A DNA stretch of 14,814 nucleotides from an uncultured Clostridia bacterium (GCA_945946745.1 CAMEWZ010000025.1:1-14814); one strand, 5' to 3'. Positions 1 through 7,725 are shown, numbered from the stretch's first letter. The notes: generated by a model from the letters alone, not told the origin. Program-made: numbers and translations.

Positions 1-30
1 TTGGCAATTATTTTGACACATTGAAATGGA

Positions 31-107
31 ATCCTTAAGTTGATGACATTGCCCCAAAGGGGAAGGCATAGGTGCGTAAGCGCCAGTTTATAGGCTATCC
101 GGCTGCC
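31..107. other. Short stem-loop-rich segment, unidentified
   Basis: This non-coding stretch holds several small hairpins in a row. CCCC-AAA-GGGG lies at 52-62. GGTGC-GTAA-GCGCC lies at 71-84 and has a GNRA-type tetraloop and one G-U pair. A GGC...GCC pairing is possible at 93-107. It leads directly into the hairpin at 110-143. A TTGACA hexamer at 13-18 could be a plus-strand -35 box, but the -10 region at 35-41 is poor. It resembles a small structured RNA or a fragment of a dispersed intergenic repeat. I could not match it to a known riboswitch or RNA family by eye, so the strand and identity stay open. Confidence 0.35.
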
Positions 108-109
108 AT

Positions 110-143
110 AAGAAAAGCTTTCCCCGTGAGGAAAGCTTTTCTT
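110..143 (-). terminator. Hairpin terminator-like, end of the GH3-HAD-esterase operon
   Basis: This is a perfect 14-bp stem (arms 110-123 and 130-143) with a 6-base loop, placed 7 bases after the esterase stop codon on the minus strand. The T-rich part (CTTTTCTT) lies inside the descending arm and no long U tract follows. It is probably an intrinsic terminator for the minus-strand operon. Because the stem is symmetric, it could also end a plus-strand transcript from the structured segment at 31-107. Confidence 0.7.
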
Positions 144-150
144 CCGGTAT

Positions 151-1023
151 TCAGGCGAAGTCCGCCTTGGGGCCGCTGGTTTTGATATAGCCCAGATCTT
201 TCAGAATCTGCATCATGCGGCTGGTGGATTTATCCGTAAAGACCGGTGGGCCGAAGGTCTTGTGCAGCCATTGAACGCTCAGCTCCTGCCATTGCGCGAA
301 GGCTGGTTCCAGCATCTTCTCGCTACCGTCGGCGGTTACTTCATTGGCCAGGGAGTAGCCATGGGGGCCGTACTGGAAGATGTGCAGCTCATAAGGCTTT
401 CCCAGACGGCTGTAAGCATTGGCCACAGGCAGGGCGCCGTAGGTGGTCAGCAGGTCTTCCGCCGTGGCGGCCAGGAATACGGGCGGGGCGTCCTTGGTGA
501 TCTTGGACACCAGGTCATATTTCTCCGCATCGGCATCGGTGACATCCTCCCGGCCTTCCAGGATTTTCAGCAGGAAGTCCGCGCCGGGAATGTTGGGGGC
601 GGAGGTGGCAGGGTATCCCAGGATCATGGCGTTGGGCTTATTTTCCGCCAGCACGCCGGATGCCAGGGCCAGGTGGCCTCCGGCGGAGAAGCCGCAGACG
701 GCGATTTTGTTGGGATCAATGTGCCACTGCTGTGCGTTTTCCCGGATGTGGCCGATGGCCCAGGAAACCTCCTCCAAGGGGGTGAATCCGGCGGCATCCT
801 TGGCGACGGAGTAGCGCAGCACAAAGGCGTGGAAGCCTCGGGCGGCGTAGCTTAAGGCCACAGGCTCACCCTCCCGGGGAGAGCAGTACACATAGCCGCC
901 GCCGGGGCAGACCAGCACGGCGGGACGGTTGGTTTCCTGGCCCAGGGTGATCTCACAGTCCAGCAGGAACCCTTCCAGGCTGGCTTCCGGATGTTTGGGA
1001 ACGGGAATGTGGAATGATTGCAT
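151..1023 (-). CDS. Alpha/beta hydrolase, BD-FAE/acetylxylan-esterase-like
   Basis: This is a 290-residue cytoplasmic serine hydrolase with no signal peptide. An oxyanion-hole-like CPGGGY motif is at residues 39-44. The nucleophile elbow GFSAGG is at 111-116, giving catalytic Ser113. A likely acid is Asp190 (in AAED), and a catalytic His lies in GPHGYS near 221. Spacing and order fit the esterase/lipase group that removes acyl (often acetyl) groups from sugars or other small esters. The last 35-40 residues after the core fold are an extra tail. The start is supported by a strong GGAGG just upstream. It is the last gene of an operon after a GH3 glycosidase and a HAD phosphatase, so its substrate may be an acylated sugar released by the glycosidase; that is inference. 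Confidence 0.85.
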   Translation of the reverse strand: MQSFHIPVPKHPEASLEGFLLDCEITLGQETNRPAVLVCPGGGYVYCSPREGEPVALSYAARGFHAFVLRYSVAKDAAGFTPLEEVSWAIGHIRENAQQWHIDPNKIAVCGFSAGGHLALASGVLAENKPNAMILGYPATSAPNIPGADFLLKILEGREDVTDADAEKYDLVSKITKDAPPVFLAATAEDLLTTYGALPVANAYSRLGKPYELHIFQYGPHGYSLANEVTADGSEKMLEPAFAQWQELSVQWLHKTFGPPVFTDKSTSRMMQILKDLGYIKTSGPKADFA

Positions 1024-1044
1024 GGAAAATCCTCCTTTTGGGAA

Positions 1045-1071
1045 TGGGCCGCCGCAGAAAGCGACGGCCCA
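1045..1071 (-). other. Intercistronic stem-loop between the HAD and esterase genes
   Basis: The arms at 1046-1055 and 1061-1070 (plus one flanking pair) form a GC-rich stem with a 5-base loop. On the minus-strand RNA every position pairs, one of them as G-U. On the plus strand the same position is an A-C mismatch. No T tract follows, so it is not an ordinary terminator. It may influence mRNA processing or stability within the operon. Confidence 0.55.
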
Positions 1072-1097
1072 AAGGTGATAAGCGGTCTATGGTGGGA

Positions 1098-1949
1098 TTA
1101 GCCTCCCAGGTTGTGCAGGAAGTCCTGCTTTTTCTGGGCACCGTATTCGGCGTAATCCCCGGACTGGAGCTTGTCGAAGGCCACGGCGATGGCCTCGTCC
1201 CAGCTTTCCTTTTCGTGGTTTACCAGAATGGGATAGTAGTAGACCCCGTTTTTCTCGGCGGCATCGCTGTCGCCGGGGGCGTCACCCACCATCAGCACCT
1301 TCTTGGGATCGTAGCCGAAGCGGAGCATGGCGGCGATGCAGGCGGCCTTGGAGCCTACGTCCTGCGCCAGAACAATATCAGTGTGCTCCAACAGGCCGAA
1401 CTTGCCCCATTCCTCCTCCACCGCGTCCCGGTTGGCGGAGGACACCATGGCCACATCCGCGAAGCGGTGGGCAGCGGCCAGGCCCTCCTTGGCCCCGTCA
1501 TAGGGAACCTTTACTTCCTCGGGCAGCTGGCCGATGGCGGCGTTTACCGCCTTGGACCAGTTTAAGGCCTTGGTCAAAATCCGCTTGGCCTCGGGATCCG
1601 TGGCTTCTTCGGCGGCTTTGGCGGCGCCATCGTTGCTTAGGGCCGGGGCGGTATCCGCCCAGTGCCGCAGGGCGGCCACGCCGGGGATGGGGGTGTATTT
1701 CTCGTTGATCTCCGTTAGGGCCATGGCCAGCCCCTTAAAACGGTTGATGCCCCGGGTCATGGAGAAAAGATTGATCTCATTCCAGCGCTCCAGGATTTCC
1801 TCCCGCCATTGGTCTAAGCCCCACTCGTCCACCATGCAGGGGCCGAAGCAGCGGAAGTGCTTGCAGTTCATGGTGTCCATGACGCAGCCGTCGGAGTCCA
1901 CGCAGACCAGAAATTCGCGCTTTTTTTCAAAGGTATCAAAAATGGACAT
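1098..1949 (-). CDS. HAD-superfamily hydrolase
   Basis: This is a 283-residue cytoplasmic protein. All four HAD motifs can be seen: motif I DSDGCVMD with nucleophile Asp18 and acid/base Asp20, motif II Ser170 in AMVSSAN, motif III Lys201 in VGSKAA, and motif IV GDAPGDSDA with Asp223 and Asp227. Keeping both Asp18 and Asp20 fits a phosphatase or phosphomutase. The long helical insert between motif I and motif II (about residues 40-150) is a C1-type cap of the beta-phosphoglucomutase/phosphatase kind. The substrate is not predictable. The start is supported by a GGAGG ribosome site in the 16-base gap after the GH3 gene, so the two are clearly cotranscribed. A sugar phosphate is a reasonable guess from context only. 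Confidence 0.85.
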   Translation of the reverse strand: MSIFDTFEKKREFLVCVDSDGCVMDTMNCKHFRCFGPCMVDEWGLDQWREEILERWNEINLFSMTRGINRFKGLAMALTEINEKYTPIPGVAALRHWADTAPALSNDGAAKAAEEATDPEAKRILTKALNWSKAVNAAIGQLPEEVKVPYDGAKEGLAAAHRFADVAMVSSANRDAVEEEWGKFGLLEHTDIVLAQDVGSKAACIAAMLRFGYDPKKVLMVGDAPGDSDAAEKNGVYYYPILVNHEKESWDEAIAVAFDKLQSGDYAEYGAQKKQDFLHNLGG

Positions 1950-1965
1950 GAGGTTCCTCCGAAAA

Positions 1966-3741
1966 TTACATATGGGTATCGATCATGCCGCAGTAGGAGT
2001 CAATGGGGTCGGTACCCTTGAAGGCCTCGGGGCCGGTGAGCAGAGCGTCCACCAGAGCGTCCAGGGTATCATCGTTGGAATCGTAGGTGTTGATGTAGGT
2101 TTGCAGCATGGGGCAGTCCGCCAGCATGGTGGGCTTGTTCACGGAGATACCCACAACGGGCAGCTCGTGGACGTACCAGGGAATCTCGCCGCCGCCCTTG
2201 GACAGGCCGAAGGCGGGATGGCCGTTGCCCACGTCGAACAGGGTAATCACCACATCCTGCCCGGCTACGAACTCGGAGATGGCGTTCTTGCCCGCGAAGT
2301 AGATATTCAAGCTGGGCTTTTCGCCGGCGGCGATCATCTTCTTCATCTTATCCAGGGGGCTTTCGTAAATAAAGGCCTCAAAGCCCTTGGCGTTCAGCCG
2401 ATCCATGAGCTTTTCTGCGGGCGTCTTTTTGCCGGCACCGCCGCCCATGGCCATGGCCGCCAGCGCGGCGAAGGGGCTGTCCGGGCCCTTGACGGAGACG
2501 ATCATCACCCGCTTGGTCTTTTCGGGGGACAGGGGCAGCACGCCCTCCTGCTTGTATTTGACAAGGGTAAGGGCATCCTTGGAAATGGCGGGAGCGATTG
2601 CCTTGAATTCGGGATTCTGCAGCACGGCGGCCAGATCCTCCGCCTTGGGGCACAGATCCTCCTTGGCCTTCTTGTTCAGACCCATGGCGGCCTTCAAGCC
2701 CAGAATTCGGGTCAGAGCCTCGGTCATCCGGGCTTCGGGGATGATGCCGGACTTGTAGGCGGTAAGCATATCGTTAAAGTCCTCGTCCGGATCGTTGAAG
2801 AACAGGAACATATCGCAGCCGGCGTTGATGGCGGCGGGCAGCATGTCCTTGCGCTTCATCTGGTTGGTCATGCCCACCATGTGGGAGGCATCGGTGACCA
2901 CCATGCCGTTGAAGCCCAGCTTGTCCCGGAGCAGACCGGTCATGATCTCGGGGCAGAGGGTGGCGGGGCGGAGCTGCTCGGGAGTGATGTCGGGATTCAG
3001 CTCCTTCATGTACTCGGGCATGAGAATATGGCCGCCCATGATGGCCTGCAGGCCGCCGTCAATCAGAGTCTTGTACACATGGCCATAGGTCGCCATCCAT
3101 TTGTCCAGACCGAAATGGTTGACGTTGTTGGACAGGTGGGCGTCCCGGTAGTCCTGGCCGTTGCCGGGGAAGTGCTTGGCGCAGGAGGCAACGCCGGGGG
3201 TTTCGAAGATGCCGTTCATATAAGCCTTGCCCATGGTGGCCACCAGTTCGGCATCATTGCCGTAGGCCCGGGACAGGACTTCCTCGCACTCCCAGTTGTA
3301 GGTGATGTCCACCACGGGGGCGAAAGCCATGTTGCAGCCGGTGGCGGCGATCTGGGCGCCGGAGACCCGGCCCATAGCCTGGGCATACTCCGGCTTGCGG
3401 GTAGCGCCGATCTTCACCTGGCTGGAGACGAAGGTGCCGTCGGGGCAGACGCCGCTGCCGCCGGACTCCGGATTGCAGGCGATGAACACGGGAATCTTGG
3501 CGTATTTTTGCAGGGTGCGGTTCTGCTCTAAGACCTTGGCGCCGGGCATGCCGTTGTAGCGGCAGCCGCCGAGATGGTATTTTTCCATCAGTTCTTTTAG
3601 GTAGCCTTCCTCCTGGGAGGAGGTGAGCTGCCAGAACAGCTGGCCCACCTTTTCCTCATCGGTCATGGCGGCGATGGTGCTTTCCACCCACGCGATGTCG
3701 GCGTCAGACAGGGAATAGGGCTTTGCTTTTAAATCAACCAT
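1966..3741 (-). CDS. Glycoside hydrolase family 3, beta-N-acetylhexosaminidase-like
   Basis: This 591-residue protein has no signal peptide and is probably cytoplasmic. The N-terminal GH3 barrel (about 20-370) carries KHFPGNG at 189-195, followed by D200-A-H202. That matches the Asp-x-His acid/base dyad typical of NagZ-type N-acetylglucosaminidases. The nucleophile is most likely Asp284 in VVTDASHM. A second GH3 domain follows (about 415-575), as in the two-domain Gram-positive enzymes. An atypical point is that the usual QEGG-x-V-x-R substrate-binding segment is replaced by a NPESGGSG stretch (90-97), so substrate preference may differ from classic NagZ. It is the first gene of a three-gene operon with a HAD phosphatase and an esterase. 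The family is secure; the exact sugar is inference. Confidence 0.88.
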   Translation of the reverse strand: MVDLKAKPYSLSDADIAWVESTIAAMTDEEKVGQLFWQLTSSQEEGYLKELMEKYHLGGCRYNGMPGAKVLEQNRTLQKYAKIPVFIACNPESGGSGVCPDGTFVSSQVKIGATRKPEYAQAMGRVSGAQIAATGCNMAFAPVVDITYNWECEEVLSRAYGNDAELVATMGKAYMNGIFETPGVASCAKHFPGNGQDYRDAHLSNNVNHFGLDKWMATYGHVYKTLIDGGLQAIMGGHILMPEYMKELNPDITPEQLRPATLCPEIMTGLLRDKLGFNGMVVTDASHMVGMTNQMKRKDMLPAAINAGCDMFLFFNDPDEDFNDMLTAYKSGIIPEARMTEALTRILGLKAAMGLNKKAKEDLCPKAEDLAAVLQNPEFKAIAPAISKDALTLVKYKQEGVLPLSPEKTKRVMIVSVKGPDSPFAALAAMAMGGGAGKKTPAEKLMDRLNAKGFEAFIYESPLDKMKKMIAAGEKPSLNIYFAGKNAISEFVAGQDVVITLFDVGNGHPAFGLSKGGGEIPWYVHELPVVGISVNKPTMLADCPMLQTYINTYDSNDDTLDALVDALLTGPEAFKGTDPIDSYCGMIDTHM

Positions 3742-3807
3742 GGGATCACATTTCCTTTCTGTTGCTCCAAAATATTGGGCTTGCTGCGTTTGCAGCCAAT
3801 TAAAAAT

Positions 3808-3836
3808 AGTATAGCAGAAGTTCCGCCTATTTGCAA
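3808..3836 (-). promoter_or_regulatory. Promoter of the GH3 operon
   Basis: On the minus strand TTGCAA (3836-3831) and TATACT (3813-3808) are separated by exactly 17 bases, about 70 bases upstream of the GH3 start. Just downstream, around the expected transcription start, lies a short dyad GCTGC-GTTT-GCAGC (3783-3796) that could be an operator or a 5' leader hairpin. The same hexamer pair and spacing recur at 12473-12501 ahead of the methyltransferase gene. Confidence 0.75.
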
Positions 3837-3956
3837 CAGGAAAGACGGATGTTTGGTTAAAGAATTGTTAATTTTATACAATATTCCCTGGCTTGCAAAG
3901 AGAGAGTGGGTTTTGCAGCCTGGAACGGCAGAAACCATTGCACTTTTTGGCGGTTG

Positions 3957-3965
3957 TGATATAAT
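3957..3965 (+). promoter_or_regulatory. Extended -10 promoter of the ZIP transporter gene
   Basis: A perfect TATAAT at 3960-3965 is preceded by TG at 3957-3958, forming an extended -10 element about 31 bases before the start codon. The best -35 candidate (TTGCAC, 3938-3943, 16-base spacer) is weak, which fits an extended -10 promoter. The rest of the divergent gap 3742-3996 holds the opposing GH3 promoter and an AT-rich stretch at about 3850-3890, with no other gene. Confidence 0.7.
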
Positions 3966-3996
3966 AGAAAAAATCTTTGCTGGGAGGTATTTACAT

Positions 3997-4749
3997 ATGC
4001 AGCTTGTATTCTTAACCGCCCTGGGCGTGGGCGGCGCCACCGTGTTGGGTGGTATCATCGGATTCTTATTCAAGGACATTTCCCACCGGTTCAGCGATAT
4101 CGTGCTGGCCTTTGCTGCCGGAGTCATGCTGTCGGCGGCGGTGCTGGGTCTGATCGTCCCGTCAGTGGAGTACGGCGGGAAGGCGGGGTTGGTCATTACG
4201 CTTGCGGGTATTTTCGCCGGGGCACTGTGCTTGAACCTAATCGACCGTCTGGTGCCCCATATGCACCACCTGGTGGGGGGAGACGCGGAGGCGCATCACG
4301 GCAATGATCGTCTGGATAAGGTGCTGCTGTTTGTCAGCGCCATTGCCATCCACAACCTGCCCGAGGGCATCGCCGCGGGCGTCAGCTTCGGCTCGGACAA
4401 TGTCTCCGAGGCGCTGCTGATCGCGGGCGGCATCGCCCTGCAGAATGTTCCGGAGGGTATGGTCATCATCGCGCCCATGCTGGCGGCGGGGATCAGCCCT
4501 AAGCGAACCTTTGTCTGCGCCTTGGCTACAGGCTTGATCGAAGTGGTGGGGACTCTGCTGGGGTATTTCGCCGTGAGCGTCGCCACCGCCATTTTGCCCT
4601 TTGCATTGGCTTTCGCCGGCGGCACCATGCTGTATGTCATCAGCGATGAAATGATACCCGAGACCCACCACGACAACGAAAGCGGGGCAACGTATGCGCT
4701 GCTGGTAGGCTTCTGCGTCATGCTGGTGTCGGATGTGCTGCTGGGGTGA
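3997..4749 (+). CDS. ZIP-family divalent metal transporter, GufA type
   Basis: This is a 250-residue integral membrane protein. It has about eight hydrophobic segments, and the first begins right at the N-terminus. The signature metal-site motifs are HNLPEG (119-124) and QNVPEG (149-154). A third acidic motif DEMIPETHH follows near 217-225. A His-rich loop, HMHH at 88-91 plus HH at 100-101, lies before the first motif, as expected for a variable metal-binding loop. Gln in place of His in the second motif is typical of the GufA subgroup. The family imports Zn2+, Fe2+ or other divalent cations into the cytoplasm. I chose the ATG at 3997 because GGGAGG lies just upstream and a promoter lies 30 bases before it; longer upstream frames would overlap the promoter. 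The specific metal cannot be told. Confidence 0.92.
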   Translation: MQLVFLTALGVGGATVLGGIIGFLFKDISHRFSDIVLAFAAGVMLSAAVLGLIVPSVEYGGKAGLVITLAGIFAGALCLNLIDRLVPHMHHLVGGDAEAHHGNDRLDKVLLFVSAIAIHNLPEGIAAGVSFGSDNVSEALLIAGGIALQNVPEGMVIIAPMLAAGISPKRTFVCALATGLIEVVGTLLGYFAVSVATAILPFALAFAGGTMLYVISDEMIPETHHDNESGATYALLVGFCVMLVSDVLLG

Positions 4750-4840
4750 CCTGGGAAAGGCTTCTTCAACATGCACCCAAGGGAGCCAAATAAAGTGGGA
4801 GTCGTCAAGGATTCTTTTCGAAAGGAAACAGGAGAACACG

Positions 4841-5428
4841 ATGAAAACAAGAATTCTTACCCTTTTCGCATTGCTTTTCTTTCTTCTAACCGCCTGTGGA
4901 AAAGCTGTCTCCACAGGAGAAAACACCCATGCGCCCGTGGAAACAGAAATGCAGGGTTCAACAGCCGCACAAGCGCCAGCAGCTGCTGTGCCGCAGAATC
5001 AAGGCGATTCCATTGCTTTTCGTTACCTCTATCGAGGCTTTTCCGCAATCTCATTGGATGACAGGGCCGCCTTGGAAGCTTTTTCGGGATTTGGAACGAA
5101 ACTGATTCTGGATGAGGAGGACTGGAGTACCTTCATGGGTGGCTATTGCCCTGGAATCCCATACGATGACACCTGTGATTTTTCAAAAGAATTTCTCATT
5201 GCCTCCGTGATTCCGGGTGCCAGGCCCACATATGCAAACACAAACACCATCACCAGACTAACTTGGGGGGAAGGCTATTTTGTGTTTGAATATGAGAATA
5301 ACCCCGCCAATTACATTTACGCGCTGAATGGGGACAATAGCACACATTTTTATGTGGAGGTAATCATCGTAAGCAGGGAAGACTTACCCGATGATGTGGA
5401 AGATTTGGTTTATCGTCCGCTGGAATAA
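4841..5428 (+). CDS. Putative lipoprotein of unknown function
   Basis: The encoded protein is 195 residues long. A short basic N-terminus and a hydrophobic stretch end in the lipobox LLTAC, giving a lipid-anchored Cys19. A low-complexity Thr/Ala/Pro/Gln-rich linker follows (about 20-55), then a globular domain (about 58-195). The domain has a PGIPYDDTCDFSKEF segment and an alternating hydrophobic C-terminal half that looks beta-rich. I do not recognise the domain. The start at 4841 has an AGGAG site and gives a normal signal peptide, unlike the longer frame that would overlap the ZIP gene. No terminator separates it from the ZIP gene 91 bases upstream, so readthrough is likely. A substrate-binding or envelope-stress role would be a guess. 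Confidence 0.8.
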   Translation: MKTRILTLFALLFFLLTACGKAVSTGENTHAPVETEMQGSTAAQAPAAAVPQNQGDSIAFRYLYRGFSAISLDDRAALEAFSGFGTKLILDEEDWSTFMGGYCPGIPYDDTCDFSKEFLIASVIPGARPTYANTNTITRLTWGEGYFVFEYENNPANYIYALNGDNSTHFYVEVIIVSREDLPDDVEDLVYRPLE

Positions 5429-5503
5429 AGAGAAATGGACAGGAGGCGATACACAGGCACACAAGGAATCCGAACTTCTAATGGATTATGGAAAGGAAAA
5501 ACC

Positions 5504-6145
5504 ATGGAAAAGGCAATTCTATTTGATTTGGACGGCACGCTGACAGACTCCGGGGAGGGGATCATCAACTGTGCCGAGCTGGCTTTGCGGCATTTTGGGC
5601 TGCCCATCCCGGATCGGGAGGAAATGCGAACCTTTGTGGGGCCTCCACTGGGGGATACCTTCCGGCGATATGGGGTGCCTGCCGACCGGGTGGAGGAGGC
5701 CATCGCGGTCTACCGCAGCCGCTACATCCCCATTGGCAAGTTTGAAAACACCCCCTATCCCGGCATCCGGGAGCTGCTGGAAACCCTAAAAGGGGAGGGC
5801 TGCCGGCTGTATGTGGCGACTTCCAAGCCGGAAGGGATGTCTGTGGAGATTTTGGAGCACTTTGACCTGGCGCAATATTTTGACCGGATTTGCGGCGCCA
5901 CCCTGGATGCCTCCCGCAGCACCAAGGAAGCGGTGATCGAATACCTGCTGGAGCAGAACGGCCGCACCGACAATATGGTGATGGTGGGAGACACCAAATT
6001 CGACATTTTGGGGGCCAAGGCCCACAGCATTCCCGCCATCGGCGTGGCTTGGGGCTATGGAAAGGGATCGGAAATGCGGGAGGCCGGGGCGGCGGGAATC
6101 GCCGAAACCACCGGACAGCTGCTGGAAATGCTGCGGGATATGTGA
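5504..6145 (+). CDS. HAD hydrolase, phosphoglycolate-phosphatase-like
   Basis: This is a 213-residue cytoplasmic enzyme. Motif I is FDLDGTLTDS with Asp8 and Asp10. Motif II is VATSKPE with Thr106. Motif III is Lys141 in RSTKEAV. Motif IV is VGDTKFDILGA with Asp163 and Asp167. A small helical cap lies between motif I and motif II. The overall pattern is that of the Gph/PgpP-like phosphatases, which dephosphorylate 2-phosphoglycolate, pyrophosphate or nucleoside monophosphates. The exact substrate cannot be called. The start at 5504 begins directly before motif I and has a GGAAAGGA-type site; a longer frame from 5435 lacks conserved sequence. The gene ends 56 bases before a strong terminator and probably shares a transcript with the lipoprotein. 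Confidence 0.87.
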   Translation: MEKAILFDLDGTLTDSGEGIINCAELALRHFGLPIPDREEMRTFVGPPLGDTFRRYGVPADRVEEAIAVYRSRYIPIGKFENTPYPGIRELLETLKGEGCRLYVATSKPEGMSVEILEHFDLAQYFDRICGATLDASRSTKEAVIEYLLEQNGRTDNMVMVGDTKFDILGAKAHSIPAIGVAWGYGKGSEMREAGAAGIAETTGQLLEMLRDM

Positions 6146-6201
6146 TTGCGCCAGCGGCGGACAAATGTCGGTTCTGCAATGGAACGCCGCGAAAAACTGC
6201 A

Positions 6202-6240
6202 CAAAAAACGGGGTGCTTCTTGAAAGCACCCCGTTTTTTG
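6202..6240 (+). terminator. Intrinsic terminator after the HAD phosphatase gene
   Basis: A perfect 17-bp stem (arms 6202-6218 and 6224-6240) has a 5-base loop, with a GC-rich core flanked by six As and six Ts. It could work in both directions, but only the plus strand has an upstream gene here. It isolates the ZIP/lipoprotein/HAD genes from the next operon. Confidence 0.93.
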
Positions 6241-6282
6241 CATAATTTGGCGATTCAAAATGCAATTATTTTGGGCTTTCTA

Positions 6283-6311
6283 TTGACAATGCGCCCCGGG
6301 TTTGCTATCAT
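6283..6311 (+). promoter_or_regulatory. Promoter of the dipeptidase-epimerase-DUF819 operon
   Basis: A consensus TTGACA (6283-6288) and TATCAT (6306-6311) are separated by 17 bases, about 43 bases before the dipeptidase start. The predicted leader of about 35 bases is short and has no clear regulatory fold. Confidence 0.85.
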
Positions 6312-6354
6312 TATTCTATTACGTTTTTGCACGGGGACTTTTGGGAGGTTTCCT

Positions 6355-7725
6355 ATGGATCTGAATGCATATGTACGAAAAATGGAGCCTGCGCTGCTGG
6401 CCTGCCTTCAGGAGAATCTGCGCATCCCCAGCGTCCAGGGCCCGGCGGAGCCGGGAAAGCCATATGGCAGCGCGGTTCGGGAGAGCCTGGATCATGTGCT
6501 GGCCGCGGCAGAGAAGCTGGGCTTCTCCACGGTGAATATGGATGGTCAGCTGGGCTGGTGTGAATACGGAGAAGGGGAGGAAATGGTGGCGGTTCTCGGC
6601 CATCTGGATGTGGTTCCCGCCGGGGACGGCTGGAGCTTTGACCCCTGGGGCGGTGAAATCCGGGACGGCCGGATTTTCGGACGGGGCACCATGGATGACA
6701 AAGGCCCCTCCATCGCGGCGCTGTTTGCCCTGGCGGCCCTGCGGGATTCCGGACTGCCCATCCGGCGGCGGATTCGGCTGATTTTCGGCTGCAACGAGGA
6801 AAGCGGCTCCGGTGATATGAAATACTACCTGGCCCATGGCGGGGAGATTCCGGTGATGGGCTTTACGCCCGATGGGGAATATCCGGTGATCAACGGCGAG
6901 AAGGGCATTATCAATGTGACCTATGGCCGGGAGTTGGATCAGATCGGGGAGCTGCGGCTCCTTTCTATCCACGGCGGTACGGCCCCCAATGTGGTGCCTG
7001 CCTCTGCCAGCGCCAAATTGGCCTGCCCCCGGGAGCTGGCGGAACGGATCGCCAGGCTAAGCGCCCCCAAGCTGCGTTACACTGTTACGGAACAGGGCCT
7101 GTTTGTGGAGTCTGAGGGCGTCAATGCCCACGGCAGCACGCCGGAGTTGGGAGAAAATGCCCTGGGCAGATTGGTTCTGGCTTTGGATACCCTGCCTTTG
7201 GAGGGGCAGACGGCCCAGGCCACTCATTTCCTGGCCCAGACCCTGGGGATGGAAACCGATGGCGCCTCCGCAGGCATTGCCCTTTCGGATGACGTGTCTG
7301 GCAAGCTGACACTGAACTGGGGAACCCTGGACGTGGAAAACGGAAAGCTTCTGATGAAGATCAATTACCGCTATCCGGTGACCAAGGGCTACGACGACTG
7401 CGCCCCCATTCTGGACGAAGCATTCGCGGCGGCGGGCTTTACCAAGGAAGCGGAGCTGCACAAGGCGAAGCTGTATGTTCCCGAGGACAGCGAATTGGTG
7501 AAGACCTTGATGAAGGTATATCGGGAGCAGACCGGGCTGGAAGGAAAGCCCAAGTCCATCGGCGGCGGCACCTATGCCAAATCCCTGCCCAATATTGTGG
7601 CGTTCGGCCCCATTTTTCCGGGGGACGAGATTCGGGAGCATAAGCCGGATGAATTCCTGGAGCTTTCCCGGCTGATGCAGAACGCCCAGATGATTGCCGC
7701 TGCAATGTATGAAATGGCAAAATAA
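6355..7725 (+). CDS. M20 family dipeptidase, PepV/Sapep type
   Basis: This is a 456-residue cytoplasmic zinc dipeptidase. The metal and catalytic set of PepV is visible: GHLDVVPAG with His83 and catalytic Asp85, bridging Asp in MDDKGP (114-115), EES with catalytic Glu148 and ligand Glu149, Asp173 in TPDGEYP, and His429 in EHKPDE. The lid-domain NAHGSTPE motif, with the substrate-stabilising His, is also present. Length and domain order match PepV. The family cleaves unsubstituted dipeptides of broad sequence. The start at 6355 has GGGAGG upstream and sits 43 bases after a strong promoter; earlier in-frame codons lie in the terminator and previous gene. It is the first gene of an operon with an L-Ala-D/L-Glu epimerase, so L-Ala-L-Glu is a likely physiological substrate by context. 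Confidence 0.92.
   Translation: MDLNAYVRKMEPALLACLQENLRIPSVQGPAEPGKPYGSAVRESLDHVLAAAEKLGFSTVNMDGQLGWCEYGEGEEMVAVLGHLDVVPAGDGWSFDPWGGEIRDGRIFGRGTMDDKGPSIAALFALAALRDSGLPIRRRIRLIFGCNEESGSGDMKYYLAHGGEIPVMGFTPDGEYPVINGEKGIINVTYGRELDQIGELRLLSIHGGTAPNVVPASASAKLACPRELAERIARLSAPKLRYTVTEQGLFVESEGVNAHGSTPELGENALGRLVLALDTLPLEGQTAQATHFLAQTLGMETDGASAGIALSDDVSGKLTLNWGTLDVENGKLLMKINYRYPVTKGYDDCAPILDEAFAAAGFTKEAELHKAKLYVPEDSELVKTLMKVYREQTGLEGKPKSIGGGTYAKSLPNIVAFGPIFPGDEIREHKPDEFLELSRLMQNAQMIAAAMYEMAK

Noticed and set aside
1534..3531. Very long open frame on the plus strand opposite the GH3 and HAD genes
   Set aside because: It is antisense to two genes with clear catalytic motifs, has Gly/His/Val-rich low-information sequence, no recognisable domain and no ribosome site. 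It is a by-product of GC-rich codon use.
3783..3796. Possible catabolite-repression (cre) site at the GH3 promoter
   Set aside because: The sequence TGCAAACGCAGCAA on the minus strand matches the cre consensus poorly at several fixed positions. The short dyad is real but cannot be called a CcpA site.
3775..3996. Longer start for the ZIP transporter
   Set aside because: It would include the extended -10 promoter and non-hydrophobic sequence unlike the family; the ATG at 3997 has GGGAGG upstream.
6355..7725. Longer start for the dipeptidase, in frame back to 5890
   Set aside because: That frame runs through the end of the HAD gene, the terminator and the promoter; the ATG at 6355 has a strong ribosome site and matches the family N-terminus.
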